This document shows positions 53,166-61,606 of a stretch of DNA of 64,000 nt, piece after piece. The translations under genes and the position numbers were made by a program. The first letter of the stretch is position 1. Each line of letters starts with the position of its first letter. The notes under the pieces are model-generated. The model searched no databases, was not told the DNA's origin, and saw only the letters and a list, made by a program, of their open reading frames with translations. This stretch comes from JAYZQT01 sp964412235 (GTDB lineage: Bacteria; Pseudomonadota; Alphaproteobacteria; MPNO01; UBA830): contig CAYPNT010000004.1 of assembly GCA_964412235.1 (NCBI GenBank), forward strand, positions 1 to 64,000. Reading direction: 5' to 3'.

Positions 53166-53770
53166 TGGAAGAAAACGACGCGTTTATTTCGTACGCTGAC
53201 CGAGAAGAACTACCTAAACATCTAAAGGAGCTACTGACACAATATGAAGCGCGAATGGGGTTTATGCCTAACGCGCTCAAACTTTATATGCACCGCCCCG
53301 AGATATTGTCCTGTTTAATCCAACTTAACAACACGGTCATGCGAGATACGAGTAGCCAATTGGATGACGGTTTGAAACGACGGATTGCTGCGATATGTAG
53401 CTCGTTGAATAAGAGTAAATATTGCATCGCTCATAATACCAATACGTTAATGGGTGCTAAAACGAGCGGGGGTGAGGGATGGAATTATTCGGAAGAGGAC
53501 GTGCGTACGTTACTCAGTCCTGATTATGAACCAGAGAACGCCGTTGAAAGAGCGGCATTGGCTTATGCTAAAGCGGCCACGATGGACCCTTCAAATGTGC
53601 CGAATACAATACTGGCGGATCTCTCGGAAACGATGACACCACCTCAGATTGTTGAACTCGCTTGTGTTGTGGGTTTTTGGGGTATGTATAATTCAGTTCA
53701 TGAAGCGTTAAGCATACCTATCGAGAAACCGGTTCGTGACCGCACTGCGTTTTTGGAAGTTGAGGGGTAG
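53165..53770 (+). CDS. Carboxymuconolactone decarboxylase / AhpD-like protein
   Basis: 201 residues, all helical. The AhpD-type redox loop reads SLNKSKYCIAHN: Cys87 and His90 are present, but the first Cys of CxxC is Ser84. The N-terminal half (MGFMPNALKLYMHRPEILSCLI) is typical of the peroxidase-related subgroup. A single-Cys form cannot make the usual disulphide, so peroxiredoxin-reductase activity is doubtful and a lactone or acid decarboxylase-type role is possible. Directly coupled to UbiD copy 2. Confidence 0.88.
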   Translation: MEENDAFISYADREELPKHLKELLTQYEARMGFMPNALKLYMHRPEILSCLIQLNNTVMRDTSSQLDDGLKRRIAAICSSLNKSKYCIAHNTNTLMGAKTSGGEGWNYSEEDVRTLLSPDYEPENAVERAALAYAKAATMDPSNVPNTILADLSETMTPPQIVELACVVGFWGMYNSVHEALSIPIEKPVRDRTAFLEVEG

Positions 53771-54008
53771 GGGGCGCATAGATATTATGCTCGGCTACGC
53801 CCATGGTCGCTGCTCATTCGGATTTTGCCAATAGGCGTGACCTGCACGGAACTATTTTCTGCAAACAGCGTATGTGAACAGTGGGCATTGACATAAACAA
53901 TGTAATTCGTCTGTTGATCAACAGAACACATTTTTTGGGGTTACGGTTATTCCAGGCTTGATTAGGAAAGAAAAATCGAATTCGCTAAAAAGCCAGGCTT
54001 CGTCTCAA

Positions 54009-55175
54009 ATGGCGTTAGTGATTTGTTTGGGTATAGTTGGCACTCTTGCACCTCTCTCTATAGATATGTATCTCCCCTCGTTTCCCACTTTGCGGGAGGA
54101 ATTTAGCGCGTCTGCCGCGCAAATTCAGTTGACACTGAGTGGGTATATGCTGGGCTTTACGCTCGGACAACTATGTTATGGGCCCATTTCGGATCGGTTT
54201 GGTCGTCGACCCATACTTCTATGCGGGATCGGCGTTTACGTTGTTATGAGTTGTATGTGTGCGGTTGCCAATGACCCTGAAACACTGGCTGTTTACAGGT
54301 TCTTCCAGGCGGTTGGTGGCGCCGCTGGAACAGTGTTGTCCCGCGCTATTATTCGCGACAGTTTTTCTGGGGCATTTATGGCGCGTGCAATGTCATTAAT
54401 GCTCACGTTTATAATGTTTGCGCCGATGATCGCTCCCGTAATTGGGGGTTATCTGTTGATCTGGATGGGGTGGCGTTCGGTGTTCTGGACGCTCTCCATT
54501 TGTGGTGTAGTAGCGGCTTTTGTCGTTTTGTTTGCTATCCGTGAGAGCTTGCCACCCGAACGCCGGCTAAAACCAGGAATTTCTTCTTTGTTAGGAGGGT
54601 ATGCTCTAGTCCTTCGTCACCGTCAGGCCCTGGGGTATATCCTTTCGGGTGGCGCGACCTTTGGAGCGCTATTTGCTTTTCTGTCTGGGGCGCCTTTTGT
54701 CTTTATCGAATATTATGGAATCGCACCCGAACACATGGGGTACATTTTTACCCTTAATGTAGTTGGCGTAATAGCCGGAGGATGGCTTAACAGCAGACTG
54801 GTTGTCACGCGAGGCGTTCACGAAATGATGACTATTGCCGTTTATCTTTTGTTGGTGGGAGCCGGTTTCGTTTATCTTCTCATCTCGTCAAACATCTTTG
54901 GTGTTTGGGGTGCAATAGCAGGCCTTGTCGTTTTTACCCTTCCTCTCAATATGATTAACGCAAATGCTGCTGCTGGCGCTTTGGAATACTTTCCGGATAA
55001 TGCGGGAACGGCGTCGGCCGTCGTTGGTTCAATACGATATGGTTGGGGTGCCGTCTCTGGTGTGACGGTTGGTCTAATACACGATGGTACTGCGATGGCG
55101 ATGGTCTGGGTTATCGTTGGGTGCTCTTTAATCAGTTTTGTGTTTCTTAAAACGATGGTGCGGCGGACGGCATAA
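54009..55175 (+). CDS. MFS multidrug efflux protein (Bcr/CflA-like)
   Basis: 388 residues from ATG 54009, or 405 from TTG 53958; the TTG form adds a basic N-terminal tail, which this family often has. Twelve membrane segments. LAPLSIDMYLPSFPTLREEF, YGPISDRFGRRPILLCGIG and AVGGAAGTVLSRAIIRD are Bcr/CflA signatures. It should be a proton-driven exporter of small organic compounds, useful for toxic aromatic intermediates. It converges with the PhyH gene, 6 nt apart. Confidence 0.92.
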   Translation: MALVICLGIVGTLAPLSIDMYLPSFPTLREEFSASAAQIQLTLSGYMLGFTLGQLCYGPISDRFGRRPILLCGIGVYVVMSCMCAVANDPETLAVYRFFQAVGGAAGTVLSRAIIRDSFSGAFMARAMSLMLTFIMFAPMIAPVIGGYLLIWMGWRSVFWTLSICGVVAAFVVLFAIRESLPPERRLKPGISSLLGGYALVLRHRQALGYILSGGATFGALFAFLSGAPFVFIEYYGIAPEHMGYIFTLNVVGVIAGGWLNSRLVVTRGVHEMMTIAVYLLLVGAGFVYLLISSNIFGVWGAIAGLVVFTLPLNMINANAAAGALEYFPDNAGTASAVVGSIRYGWGAVSGVTVGLIHDGTAMAMVWVIVGCSLISFVFLKTMVRRTA

Positions 55176-55181
55176 GTGGCT

Positions 55182-56000
55182 TTAGTTGCGCGGCCAAACT
55201 TGTGGACACTGGTCGCCCAACATACTAAGCGGATCTCCATCTTTAAGTTTTTTGTCAAAAATTAAAGGAGCATCGGACCGGTTCTTCCAACGGATATCAT
55301 CACCCGCAAAACGTAAAGACAATGCGCGACGACTTATGTTGATATCGCTGTTGCCCGAGGATGAATGCAAGGATAACCCATGAAACACTATGACGTCGCC
55401 GGGATCGGTTTCTAATAATATGGTTGGATATTGGTCGGGGCTATTATCTATATCGGGTACGGTGGCTATTAGGTCATCTTTATTAAAGCTATTAACTGGT
55501 TCGTTCTCACCGATTTTGACAGGCTGATAAAGTTTGCCCCAACGGTGGGAGCCTTTTGCAAATTTGAGTGCACCGGTGTCGGCGCGTGTTGGGTCAAGGG
55601 AAAACCAGATACTTGCCAAGTCGTAACCGTCAATTGCGAAGTACGGGAGGTCGTGATGCCAGTAGGTGGGGGCTGGGGCGCCTGGTTCCTTAATTAAGAG
55701 GTGTTCATCATAAAGGTCCAACCGATCCGACCCCAGGATTTCGGCCGCGACTTGAGAGAGGGGTCCCTCAAACAAAAACCTTTTAAAGGGGTCAAAACGA
55801 TTGAAAAGACGGTGGTCGGTGTAATAACGGGGCGCGCCCGCTGGACCATAACTTTTAGAAAACTTGCCGGGTGATGCAACGGCTTGTGAAAAACCCTCGT
55901 CTAAAAGTTTGAGCCATGCACTCGAAATTATACCCTTTAACCGCACGGCACCATCTTCATGAAAGTGTTGAACGTCTTGCTTGTTAACCAGTCTTTTCAT
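55182..56000 (-). CDS. Phytanoyl-CoA dioxygenase (PhyH) family protein
   Basis: 272 residues from ATG 56000; a frame 18 codons longer is open. Fe(II)/2-oxoglutarate dioxygenase fold: HxD in YWHHDLPYF, distal His in VIVFHGLSLHSSSG, and Arg in ISRRALSLRF for the 2-oxoglutarate carboxylate. It should hydroxylate an unactivated carbon or remove a side group. The substrate is unknown. The promoter region is shared with the divergent marR gene and contains a 32-bp palindrome. Confidence 0.9.
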   Translation of the reverse strand: MKRLVNKQDVQHFHEDGAVRLKGIISSAWLKLLDEGFSQAVASPGKFSKSYGPAGAPRYYTDHRLFNRFDPFKRFLFEGPLSQVAAEILGSDRLDLYDEHLLIKEPGAPAPTYWHHDLPYFAIDGYDLASIWFSLDPTRADTGALKFAKGSHRWGKLYQPVKIGENEPVNSFNKDDLIATVPDIDNSPDQYPTILLETDPGDVIVFHGLSLHSSSGNSDINISRRALSLRFAGDDIRWKNRSDAPLIFDKKLKDGDPLSMLGDQCPQVWPRN

Positions 56001-56114
56001 TTTTTCAGGGTGCAACTTTTGTGTTGTTTTGCCATGATTGTGCCTCACGGGCACGAAATTTTCAATGCGCTGACCTTGGGGTTTGTGTCTATATCAATCT
56101 AATCGCGGTTGAAA

Positions 56115-56146
56115 TATATAATAAATTTAGCTAGATTTATTATATA
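56115..56146. promoter_or_regulatory. 32-bp palindrome, probable MarR operator
   Basis: Arms TATATAATAAAT (56115-56126) and ATTTATTATATA (56135-56146) are exact reverse complements around TTAGCTAG. It ends 13 bp before the marR start codon and 115 bp from the PhyH start. Size, symmetry and place are what MarR dimers bind for autorepression, and it overlaps where a promoter for marR would lie. Confidence 0.75.
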
Positions 56147-56159
56147 AAATAATCGGTGC

Positions 56160-56762
56160 ATGTTTATGGTGTCTTCTCAATCAGTGTCAAAGGCTGATGA
56201 GCCTTGGCGGCTTCCACCTACTACTACCCGCGATGAGCTTTTGGATGAGTTTGGGCGTGATACGAACTTTAGGCGCATGATTTATGACATTTTCACAATG
56301 ACCGTGAACTTTGACCGAATTCGAGAAAGTTTGGCTATAACGTTGGGCCTTTCAGGGATTCAGTATCATATTCTAATGGTTGTGGCTGAGTTCTCTCCTG
56401 TCATCCCGGTATCTATTTCTAAGATAGCGGAACGGCTCCACACTTCAGGGGCCTATGTTACAATGGAAACAAAGAAATTATTGGGAAAGGGGTATCTTGA
56501 GAAAACCCCAAACCCAAAAGACGGACGCAGCGTTTTGGTGAACTTAACGCCAGAGGGGCGTGCACTCATCGATTCCTTTGCGCCTGAACTTCGAGACATC
56601 AATGACAGTCTATTTGAAGGAATTGGGCCAAATACCTTTAAACAATTTTGCAGCATCGTCGACCATATGACACGAACGAGCAGCCGGGCAGCCGATTTGG
56701 CCGAATTACTATCACAAAAACCAACCCTGGAAGACACGACTGTTAGCCCTATAGGGCGTTGA
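56160..56762 (+). CDS. MarR family transcriptional regulator
   Basis: 200 residues. The winged-helix core is in the middle: helices around ITLGLSGIQYHILMVVAEF, recognition region VSISKIAERLHTSGAYVTMETKKLLGKGYLEK and wing NPKDGRSVLVNLTPEGRALI. The 45-residue N-terminal extension is longer than usual MarR. Such regulators bind palindromes and release DNA on binding phenolic ligands. It should control itself, the HpaB-type gene 22 bp downstream, and perhaps the divergent PhyH gene. Confidence 0.93.
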   Translation: MFMVSSQSVSKADEPWRLPPTTTRDELLDEFGRDTNFRRMIYDIFTMTVNFDRIRESLAITLGLSGIQYHILMVVAEFSPVIPVSISKIAERLHTSGAYVTMETKKLLGKGYLEKTPNPKDGRSVLVNLTPEGRALIDSFAPELRDINDSLFEGIGPNTFKQFCSIVDHMTRTSSRAADLAELLSQKPTLEDTTVSPIGR

Positions 56763-56784
56763 ACGGAACGTTAGGAGAAAGAAT

Positions 56785-58275
56785 ATGCTTAAGACAGGTG
56801 CCGAACACCTCGCGTCTCTTCGAGACGGACGGAGAGTTTATATTGGAGATGAGTTGGTAGAGGACGTCACCAGCCATCCAGCATTTCGGAACGCTGCAGA
56901 ATCGTTTGCCATGATCTACGACCGTAAACGTGATCCGGAAAACATTGAAATTACCTCCTATGAAGCTGAAGACGGGGAAGTGAGCACATCGTGGTTTCTA
57001 AAACCAAAATCCAAGGAAGATCTCCGCAAACGCCGCGAGACGCACCGGCTAGTAGCCGAATGGACATGTGGACTGTTGGGGCGTTCTCCAGACCATGTAG
57101 CGAGCTTCGTTACCGGTCTTTTGTGGAAACCAGAGTTATTTGAGGAAAATCTTAAAGGTTCAGCGTCCCATCTCCAAGCATACTACGATTACATGCGCAA
57201 AAATGACACTTTTGCGTGTTACACGGTGCTTCCACCCCAAGGTGCGCGTCAGCCTGAATTATACCAGCGAGACGGTTTAACAGTGCCCACTTTGCGTGTA
57301 ACGGCTGAAGATAAGGAAGGGGTTACGCTGAACGGAATGAAAATGCTCGGCACTTCGGCTGTGTTTTCCAATGAGACATGGGTGGGTAACCTACTACCCC
57401 TCGGCGAAGAACAAGCCGCGGAAAGCGTTACTTGTGCGGTTCCGCTTAATTGGACAGGTGTCACAATATGGACACGGAAACCCTTTGAACGCTTCGCTGT
57501 GTCGGAATTCGACGCGCCGTTTGCGTGGAAGTTTGATGAGACTGATTCAATGGTTATCTTTGAAGACGTCAAGGTGCCATGGGAACGCGTTTTTACCCAC
57601 AATAATGCAGCGTTGTCTCGTGAGATATACTTCCAAACGCCAAGCCATGCGATGGGCAACCATCAGTCAAATGTCCGGTTTGGCGAAAAATTAAAATTGA
57701 TCCTTGGAATTGCCCGAAAGTCGGCTGAACTTAACAACGTTGTGCAAGTACCGGCCGTACGAGACACACTTGGCCGATTAGCGGCGTCAGAAGCGGGGCT
57801 TCAGGCAATGATTGCGGGTCAGATAGAGGATGCGGAGGAACTGATACCAGGCCATTTCAATGTAAATCGTCGCCACATGTATGGCGCGTTACATTGGTGT
57901 ACACAGAACTATGCTGACCTGTGTGAGACGGTCCGCGAGTTAATGGGCGCCGGTCCCTTTCAAATGCCCGCAGACGTGTCGGTAATCAATAATCCTGAGC
58001 TTAAAGAAAAATTTGAAACATATTGGTCGGTTCCCGGGCAATCAGCCATTGAACGGATGAAATTTCTTAAAATGGGGTGGGACCTTTTGGGCAGCGATTT
58101 TGCTGGTCGACACCAGCAGTACGAGCGTTTTTACGCGGGGCCAGCATTCATTAATACTTTATATAGTTTCTTTAACTGCCCCTGGGAAGAAATGACAGGA
58201 ACTGTAGACCGCGTATTGGCGGACTACGGGGTTCCTGACGAGAGTGAGATGCGTCGACCGTTCGCGGCAGAATAG
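56785..58275 (+). CDS. 4-hydroxyphenylacetate 3-hydroxylase-like flavin monooxygenase (HpaB family)
   Basis: 496 residues. The acyl-CoA-dehydrogenase-like fold of HpaB is shown by RSPDHVASFVTGLLWKPELF near residue 108, LKMLGTSAVFSNETWVGN, VPWERVFTHNN and LMGAGPFQMPADVSV in the C-terminal half. HpaB uses FADH2 delivered by a separate reductase to ortho-hydroxylate phenols. No hpaC-type reductase is next to it. It is 22 bp after marR, with GGAGAAAG serving as ribosome site. The substrate could be another phenol. Confidence 0.9.
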   Translation: MLKTGAEHLASLRDGRRVYIGDELVEDVTSHPAFRNAAESFAMIYDRKRDPENIEITSYEAEDGEVSTSWFLKPKSKEDLRKRRETHRLVAEWTCGLLGRSPDHVASFVTGLLWKPELFEENLKGSASHLQAYYDYMRKNDTFACYTVLPPQGARQPELYQRDGLTVPTLRVTAEDKEGVTLNGMKMLGTSAVFSNETWVGNLLPLGEEQAAESVTCAVPLNWTGVTIWTRKPFERFAVSEFDAPFAWKFDETDSMVIFEDVKVPWERVFTHNNAALSREIYFQTPSHAMGNHQSNVRFGEKLKLILGIARKSAELNNVVQVPAVRDTLGRLAASEAGLQAMIAGQIEDAEELIPGHFNVNRRHMYGALHWCTQNYADLCETVRELMGAGPFQMPADVSVINNPELKEKFETYWSVPGQSAIERMKFLKMGWDLLGSDFAGRHQQYERFYAGPAFINTLYSFFNCPWEEMTGTVDRVLADYGVPDESEMRRPFAAE

Positions 58276-58299
58276 CGGCAGCGTCCTATTCGCATTCGT

Positions 58300-58866
58300 T
58301 CACTGTTGGTCTGGACTTTTGTAGCGATTAAAAATGGGTATTTGACTGAGGCTGAATAATAACGTGATGCCTATAATTCCAAATACCTTAAAGTTGACCC
58401 AGAAGTCTTCTGTTTGGGTCCGCCATACAAGCTCATTAAGGGCAGCCATTACGAGGAAAAAGAGACCAAAATTACGGCTCAATATTCGCCAGCCGGTGTC
58501 TTCCATCGGCCATGCTGTGCCCATTACTTTCTTTAATAGTGGTTTTTTAAAGACTAGCCCGCCCAGCAGAATAGCAGCAAAGAGTACTTGAACGATCGTA
58601 GGCTTCATTTTGATGAAGGTGGCATCATTAAAGATTAATGTCAGACCGCCAAAAAACGCGACGACACCAGCGGTAATAATCGGCATTAGTGGCACCCTGC
58701 CATTTACCGCTAAGGAGAGAGCTAGCGCGATGCCTGTCGCAAGAATTAGGGCAGCGGTCGCCGTATAAAGGTCCCACATTTTATATGCCGCAAAGAATAT
58801 AATAATGGGCCCGTAATCAGCTACTGGCTTAACCCATGCGCTTTCAGGTTTTGATTTCAAATTTGT
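58300..58866 (-). CDS. yciB: Inner membrane protein YciB / septation protein A (IspZ)
   Basis: 188 residues from ATG 58866 (a start 10 codons upstream is open). Six hydrophobic segments. DYGPIIIFFAAYKMWDLYTATAALI near the N-terminus, GGLTLIFNDATFIKMKPTIVQ and WRILSRNFGLFFLVMAALNELVWR match YciB/IspZ, which helps cell-envelope and division integrity. It is a housekeeping gene inserted in the catabolic region, and transcribed against its neighbours. Confidence 0.93.
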   Translation of the reverse strand, partial: TNLKSKPESAWVKPVADYGPIIIFFAAYKMWDLYTATAALILATGIALALSLAVNGRVPLMPIITAGVVAFFGGLTLIFNDATFIKMKPTIVQVLFAAILLGGLVFKKPLLKKVMGTAWPMEDTGWRILSRNFGLFFLVMAALNELVWRTQTEDFWVNFKVFGIIGITLLFSLSQIPIFNRYKSPDQQ

Positions 58867-59137
58867 CATATGAGACCCATAACACTTTAGAAGCAAAGAC
58901 CACAGTCAAGATTTGTTTTTATGCACAAATTAGTCTTTCAGGTTTGGTTTAGGGACACGCGCAAAATCGGTAGCAGCAGGATTGTTTGAGGGCGAAGAGA
59001 GAGTTTATGGCTTGTCTACTGTCGCAACTGTGACTTTGAGAAAGAATGAGGCTATCAGACACCCCCGAGCCGCGGAAATGCGCACCGTTCTCTAGTTTCT
59101 GTTTGATAATGGGTCCGGGGTCCGCTATGCCCGCCCT

Positions 59138-59647
59138 ATGGTTGTTGGTAAAAATGCTGTTTTAGATGTGCGCCCTGGCCCGGTCGTAGAGTTGTTTCTT
59201 GAGGATATAGAAATCGGCCGAGAGCGGACTGTGGGACCGATTACGGTGACCGCTGAAGAAATCATCGAATTTGCTGATCGTTATGATCCGTTGCCAATGC
59301 ATATGGCCGACGCTGGAGGCCAAGCCACAATACATGACGGCCTTATCTCGTCCGGTGTTCTAACTGTTGCGCTTAAGCAGAGGATGATAATGAGTATTGA
59401 GCGAAATACGGCAATAATTGGTGCGGTGAGGATAGAAGAGCAGAACTTTTTATTACCCGTTCGGGCAAATGATCAACTTTATCTGCGCCAAAAATGTATA
59501 GATAAGCGCATATCTTTGTCACGGAAAGATCGTGGACTCGTGCTATGGAAATTTGAGATTACCAACCAGCGGGACGAAGTTGTATTCACCTCGCGCGATC
59601 TCGTGATGGTGCACCGCCAAGCCGAGCAAAGTATTTCCACACCGTAA
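59138..59647 (+). CDS. MaoC-like dehydratase/hydratase domain protein
   Basis: 169 residues, single hotdog fold. FADRYDPLPMHMADAGGQATIHDGLISSGVLT is the MaoC hydratase-2 region with the Asp and His of the active site. These enzymes hydrate enoyl-CoA thioesters. It is first of a plus-strand set with a hydrolase, SDR, DUF35 protein and thiolase, which together look like a beta-oxidation-like module. Confidence 0.88.
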   Translation: MVVGKNAVLDVRPGPVVELFLEDIEIGRERTVGPITVTAEEIIEFADRYDPLPMHMADAGGQATIHDGLISSGVLTVALKQRMIMSIERNTAIIGAVRIEEQNFLLPVRANDQLYLRQKCIDKRISLSRKDRGLVLWKFEITNQRDEVVFTSRDLVMVHRQAEQSISTP

Positions 59648-59677
59648 TTCCTGCGATGATTGTATATGAGGATATCT

Positions 59678-60292
59678 ATGAGTGATCTCCGTTTCGATGG
59701 ACCCGAGAATGCCAAAATAACAGTGGTTTTGGCTCATGGCGCAGGTGCGTCGATGGATTCTGAGTTTCTAGAGGTTTTTGCAGAGGGTTTGGCTGCCAAC
59801 GGTTTGCGTGTTGCCCGCTTCGAATTTCCTTATATGGCGAAACGTCGGATCGACGGAAAAAGGAGACCCCCCGATCGAATGGACGTTCTTTTAGCTACTT
59901 ATCGCCATATTGTATGTGCGACGCAAGCGGACACACTGATAGTTGGAGGAAAATCAATGGGGGGACGGGTGGCGAGTATGATAGCGGACGATCTTGAGGC
60001 TGCGGGTTTGGTATGTCTTGGGTATCCATTTCACCCACCAGGAAAACCCGAAAAATTACGTACTCAACACCTTCAGAATTTAATTACTCCAAGCCTGTTT
60101 TTACAGGGTGAGCGGGACCCTCTTGGGACGCGGGGAGAAATCGAGAACTATGGCCTCTCTCATTCTATAACTATTAAATATTTGCCGGATGGGGATCATG
60201 ACCTGAAACCGCGCAAGGCGTCCGGTCGGACTCGTGATGAGAACTGGAGGGAAGCAATAAGGCACATGGCGGAGTTTGCAGAACGGCTGTGA
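59678..60292 (+). CDS. Alpha/beta hydrolase (KANL3/TEX30-like)
   Basis: 204 residues from ATG 59678, chosen because GAGG lies 7 nt upstream; earlier in-frame starts at 59660 and 59666 exist. The order VVLAHGAGASMDS (oxyanion), GGKSMGGRVAS (Ser nucleophile), QGERDPLG (Asp) and DGDHDLKP (His) gives a full triad. The family is called dienelactone-hydrolase-like, and native substrates are unknown. An ester, lactone or thioester of the pathway is plausible. Confidence 0.88.
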   Translation: MSDLRFDGPENAKITVVLAHGAGASMDSEFLEVFAEGLAANGLRVARFEFPYMAKRRIDGKRRPPDRMDVLLATYRHIVCATQADTLIVGGKSMGGRVASMIADDLEAAGLVCLGYPFHPPGKPEKLRTQHLQNLITPSLFLQGERDPLGTRGEIENYGLSHSITIKYLPDGDHDLKPRKASGRTRDENWREAIRHMAEFAERL

Positions 60293-60350
60293 AGCTTTAC
60301 AGCGAAAAGGCCGCTCGGTAGGCTTGCTCAGCTTTTATTTCAGCAGGATT

Positions 60351-61115
60351 ATGATGTCTGGCAGGGTCGACGGCCGTGTGTGTCTTGTGACCGGTGCGGC
60401 GCAGGGGATTGGTGCAACCTACGCTAAGGCGTTGGCACGAGAGGGCGCCAAAGTAGCGGTTGTGGATATCGATGACACTTCTGGCGTTGTCGAAGAAATT
60501 ATCGCAGCCGAGGGCGAAGCCGCTGGTTTCTGTAACGATGTTTCCAATTGGGGATCCTGCCAGGAAATGGTCAGGGCAACGAAGGAAGCGTTTGGGCGCG
60601 TTGATGTCTTAATCAATAATGCAGCGATTTTTGGTAAGCTCGAACGTGCGTCGATCGATGAGATAACGCCGGAGCTATTTGAACGCGTTATGAAGGTTAA
60701 TGTTACGGGGACATTTCTTTGTTCCAAAGCTGTAATTCCGATAATGCGCGGTCAATCGTACGGAAAAATAATAAACATCACGACAAGCCGTATTTTCGCG
60801 GGGCTCCCCTTCTTCACACACTATGACGCGTCAAAGGGAGCGGTGTTTGGGATGACACGGGCAATGGCCAAAGAATTGGGTGATGACGGAATTCGGGTCA
60901 ATGCAATCGCCCCGGGATCTACCATGTCAGAAAATGTAAAGGCACGCACAGATTGGCGCGACGGTGGGCCCGCGGCAAAACTTGCCGGCCGCTCAATAAA
61001 GCGAATTCAGGAACCAGGAGACCTTATTGGGGCGTGCCTGTATTTTGCGTCTGCAGAGAGCGACTTCGTAACGGGTCAAACCCTCGTGATAGATGGGGGA
61101 GGGGTTACGTGGTGA
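60351..61115 (+). CDS. SDR family dehydrogenase (FabG-like)
   Basis: 254 residues from ATG 60351, a tandem ATG ahead of SGRVDGRV. Cofactor motif VTGAAQGIGATYAKALAREG, Asp in VVDIDD favouring NAD, NNAAIFG, catalytic Ser in NITTSRI and HYDASKG. The C-terminus ends with DGGGVTW, as in 3-oxoacyl reductases. In this set it should oxidise a hydroxyacyl-CoA or a cyclic alcohol before the thiolase. Confidence 0.92.
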   Translation: MMSGRVDGRVCLVTGAAQGIGATYAKALAREGAKVAVVDIDDTSGVVEEIIAAEGEAAGFCNDVSNWGSCQEMVRATKEAFGRVDVLINNAAIFGKLERASIDEITPELFERVMKVNVTGTFLCSKAVIPIMRGQSYGKIINITTSRIFAGLPFFTHYDASKGAVFGMTRAMAKELGDDGIRVNAIAPGSTMSENVKARTDWRDGGPAAKLAGRSIKRIQEPGDLIGACLYFASAESDFVTGQTLVIDGGGVTW

Positions 61116-61174
61116 CGCTTGCCCAAGTATAGAGCTATTGATACAAGCAATTGAAAATTGTTGGGAGTGTGAGA

Positions 61175-61597
61175 ATGGCGCATGGCGCCCAAGACTTTCA
61201 TGAACAACCATTGCTCGCCGGCGATGCGGTTCGAAGGAGATCCGATGGAACGGTACGACTGGTTGGTGGGGAATGCCAGGCTTGCAAGGAAAAAACGTTT
61301 CCCTTGGTGTTTGTTTGTCCTGAGTGTATGTCCGAAGATATTGCGGGAATTGAGTTACCCGATGTGGGTGAATTGTATACTTGGTCTGTTGTCCATGTCG
61401 CTCCCAAAGGTTGGACAGTACCCTATATTGCGGGGTACGTTGACCTTCGAGACAGCGTTCGCGTTTTCTCTCACATCGTTGGTGCTAAACCGAGCGAACT
61501 AAAAATGGATATGTTAGTGGAGCTGACAACTGCAATTTTGGGAAAGGACGACAATGGTCCGATCGAAAGTTATGCTTTCACACCAGTCAGGCGATAG
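61175..61597 (+). CDS. DUF35 Zn-ribbon/OB-fold protein
   Basis: 140 residues from ATG 61175, with GGGAG 7 nt upstream. The zinc ribbon is GGECQACKEKTFPLVFVCPECMSED (CxxC and CxxC), followed by an OB fold (GELYTWSVVHVAPKG, PYIAGYVDL). Such proteins pair with a thiolase and shape its CoA-binding site. This is the usual gene order, DUF35 next to thiolase. Ten nt separate it from the thiolase. Confidence 0.92.
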   Translation: MAHGAQDFHEQPLLAGDAVRRRSDGTVRLVGGECQACKEKTFPLVFVCPECMSEDIAGIELPDVGELYTWSVVHVAPKGWTVPYIAGYVDLRDSVRVFSHIVGAKPSELKMDMLVELTTAILGKDDNGPIESYAFTPVRR

Positions 61598-61606
61598 GAG
61601 GCAATT

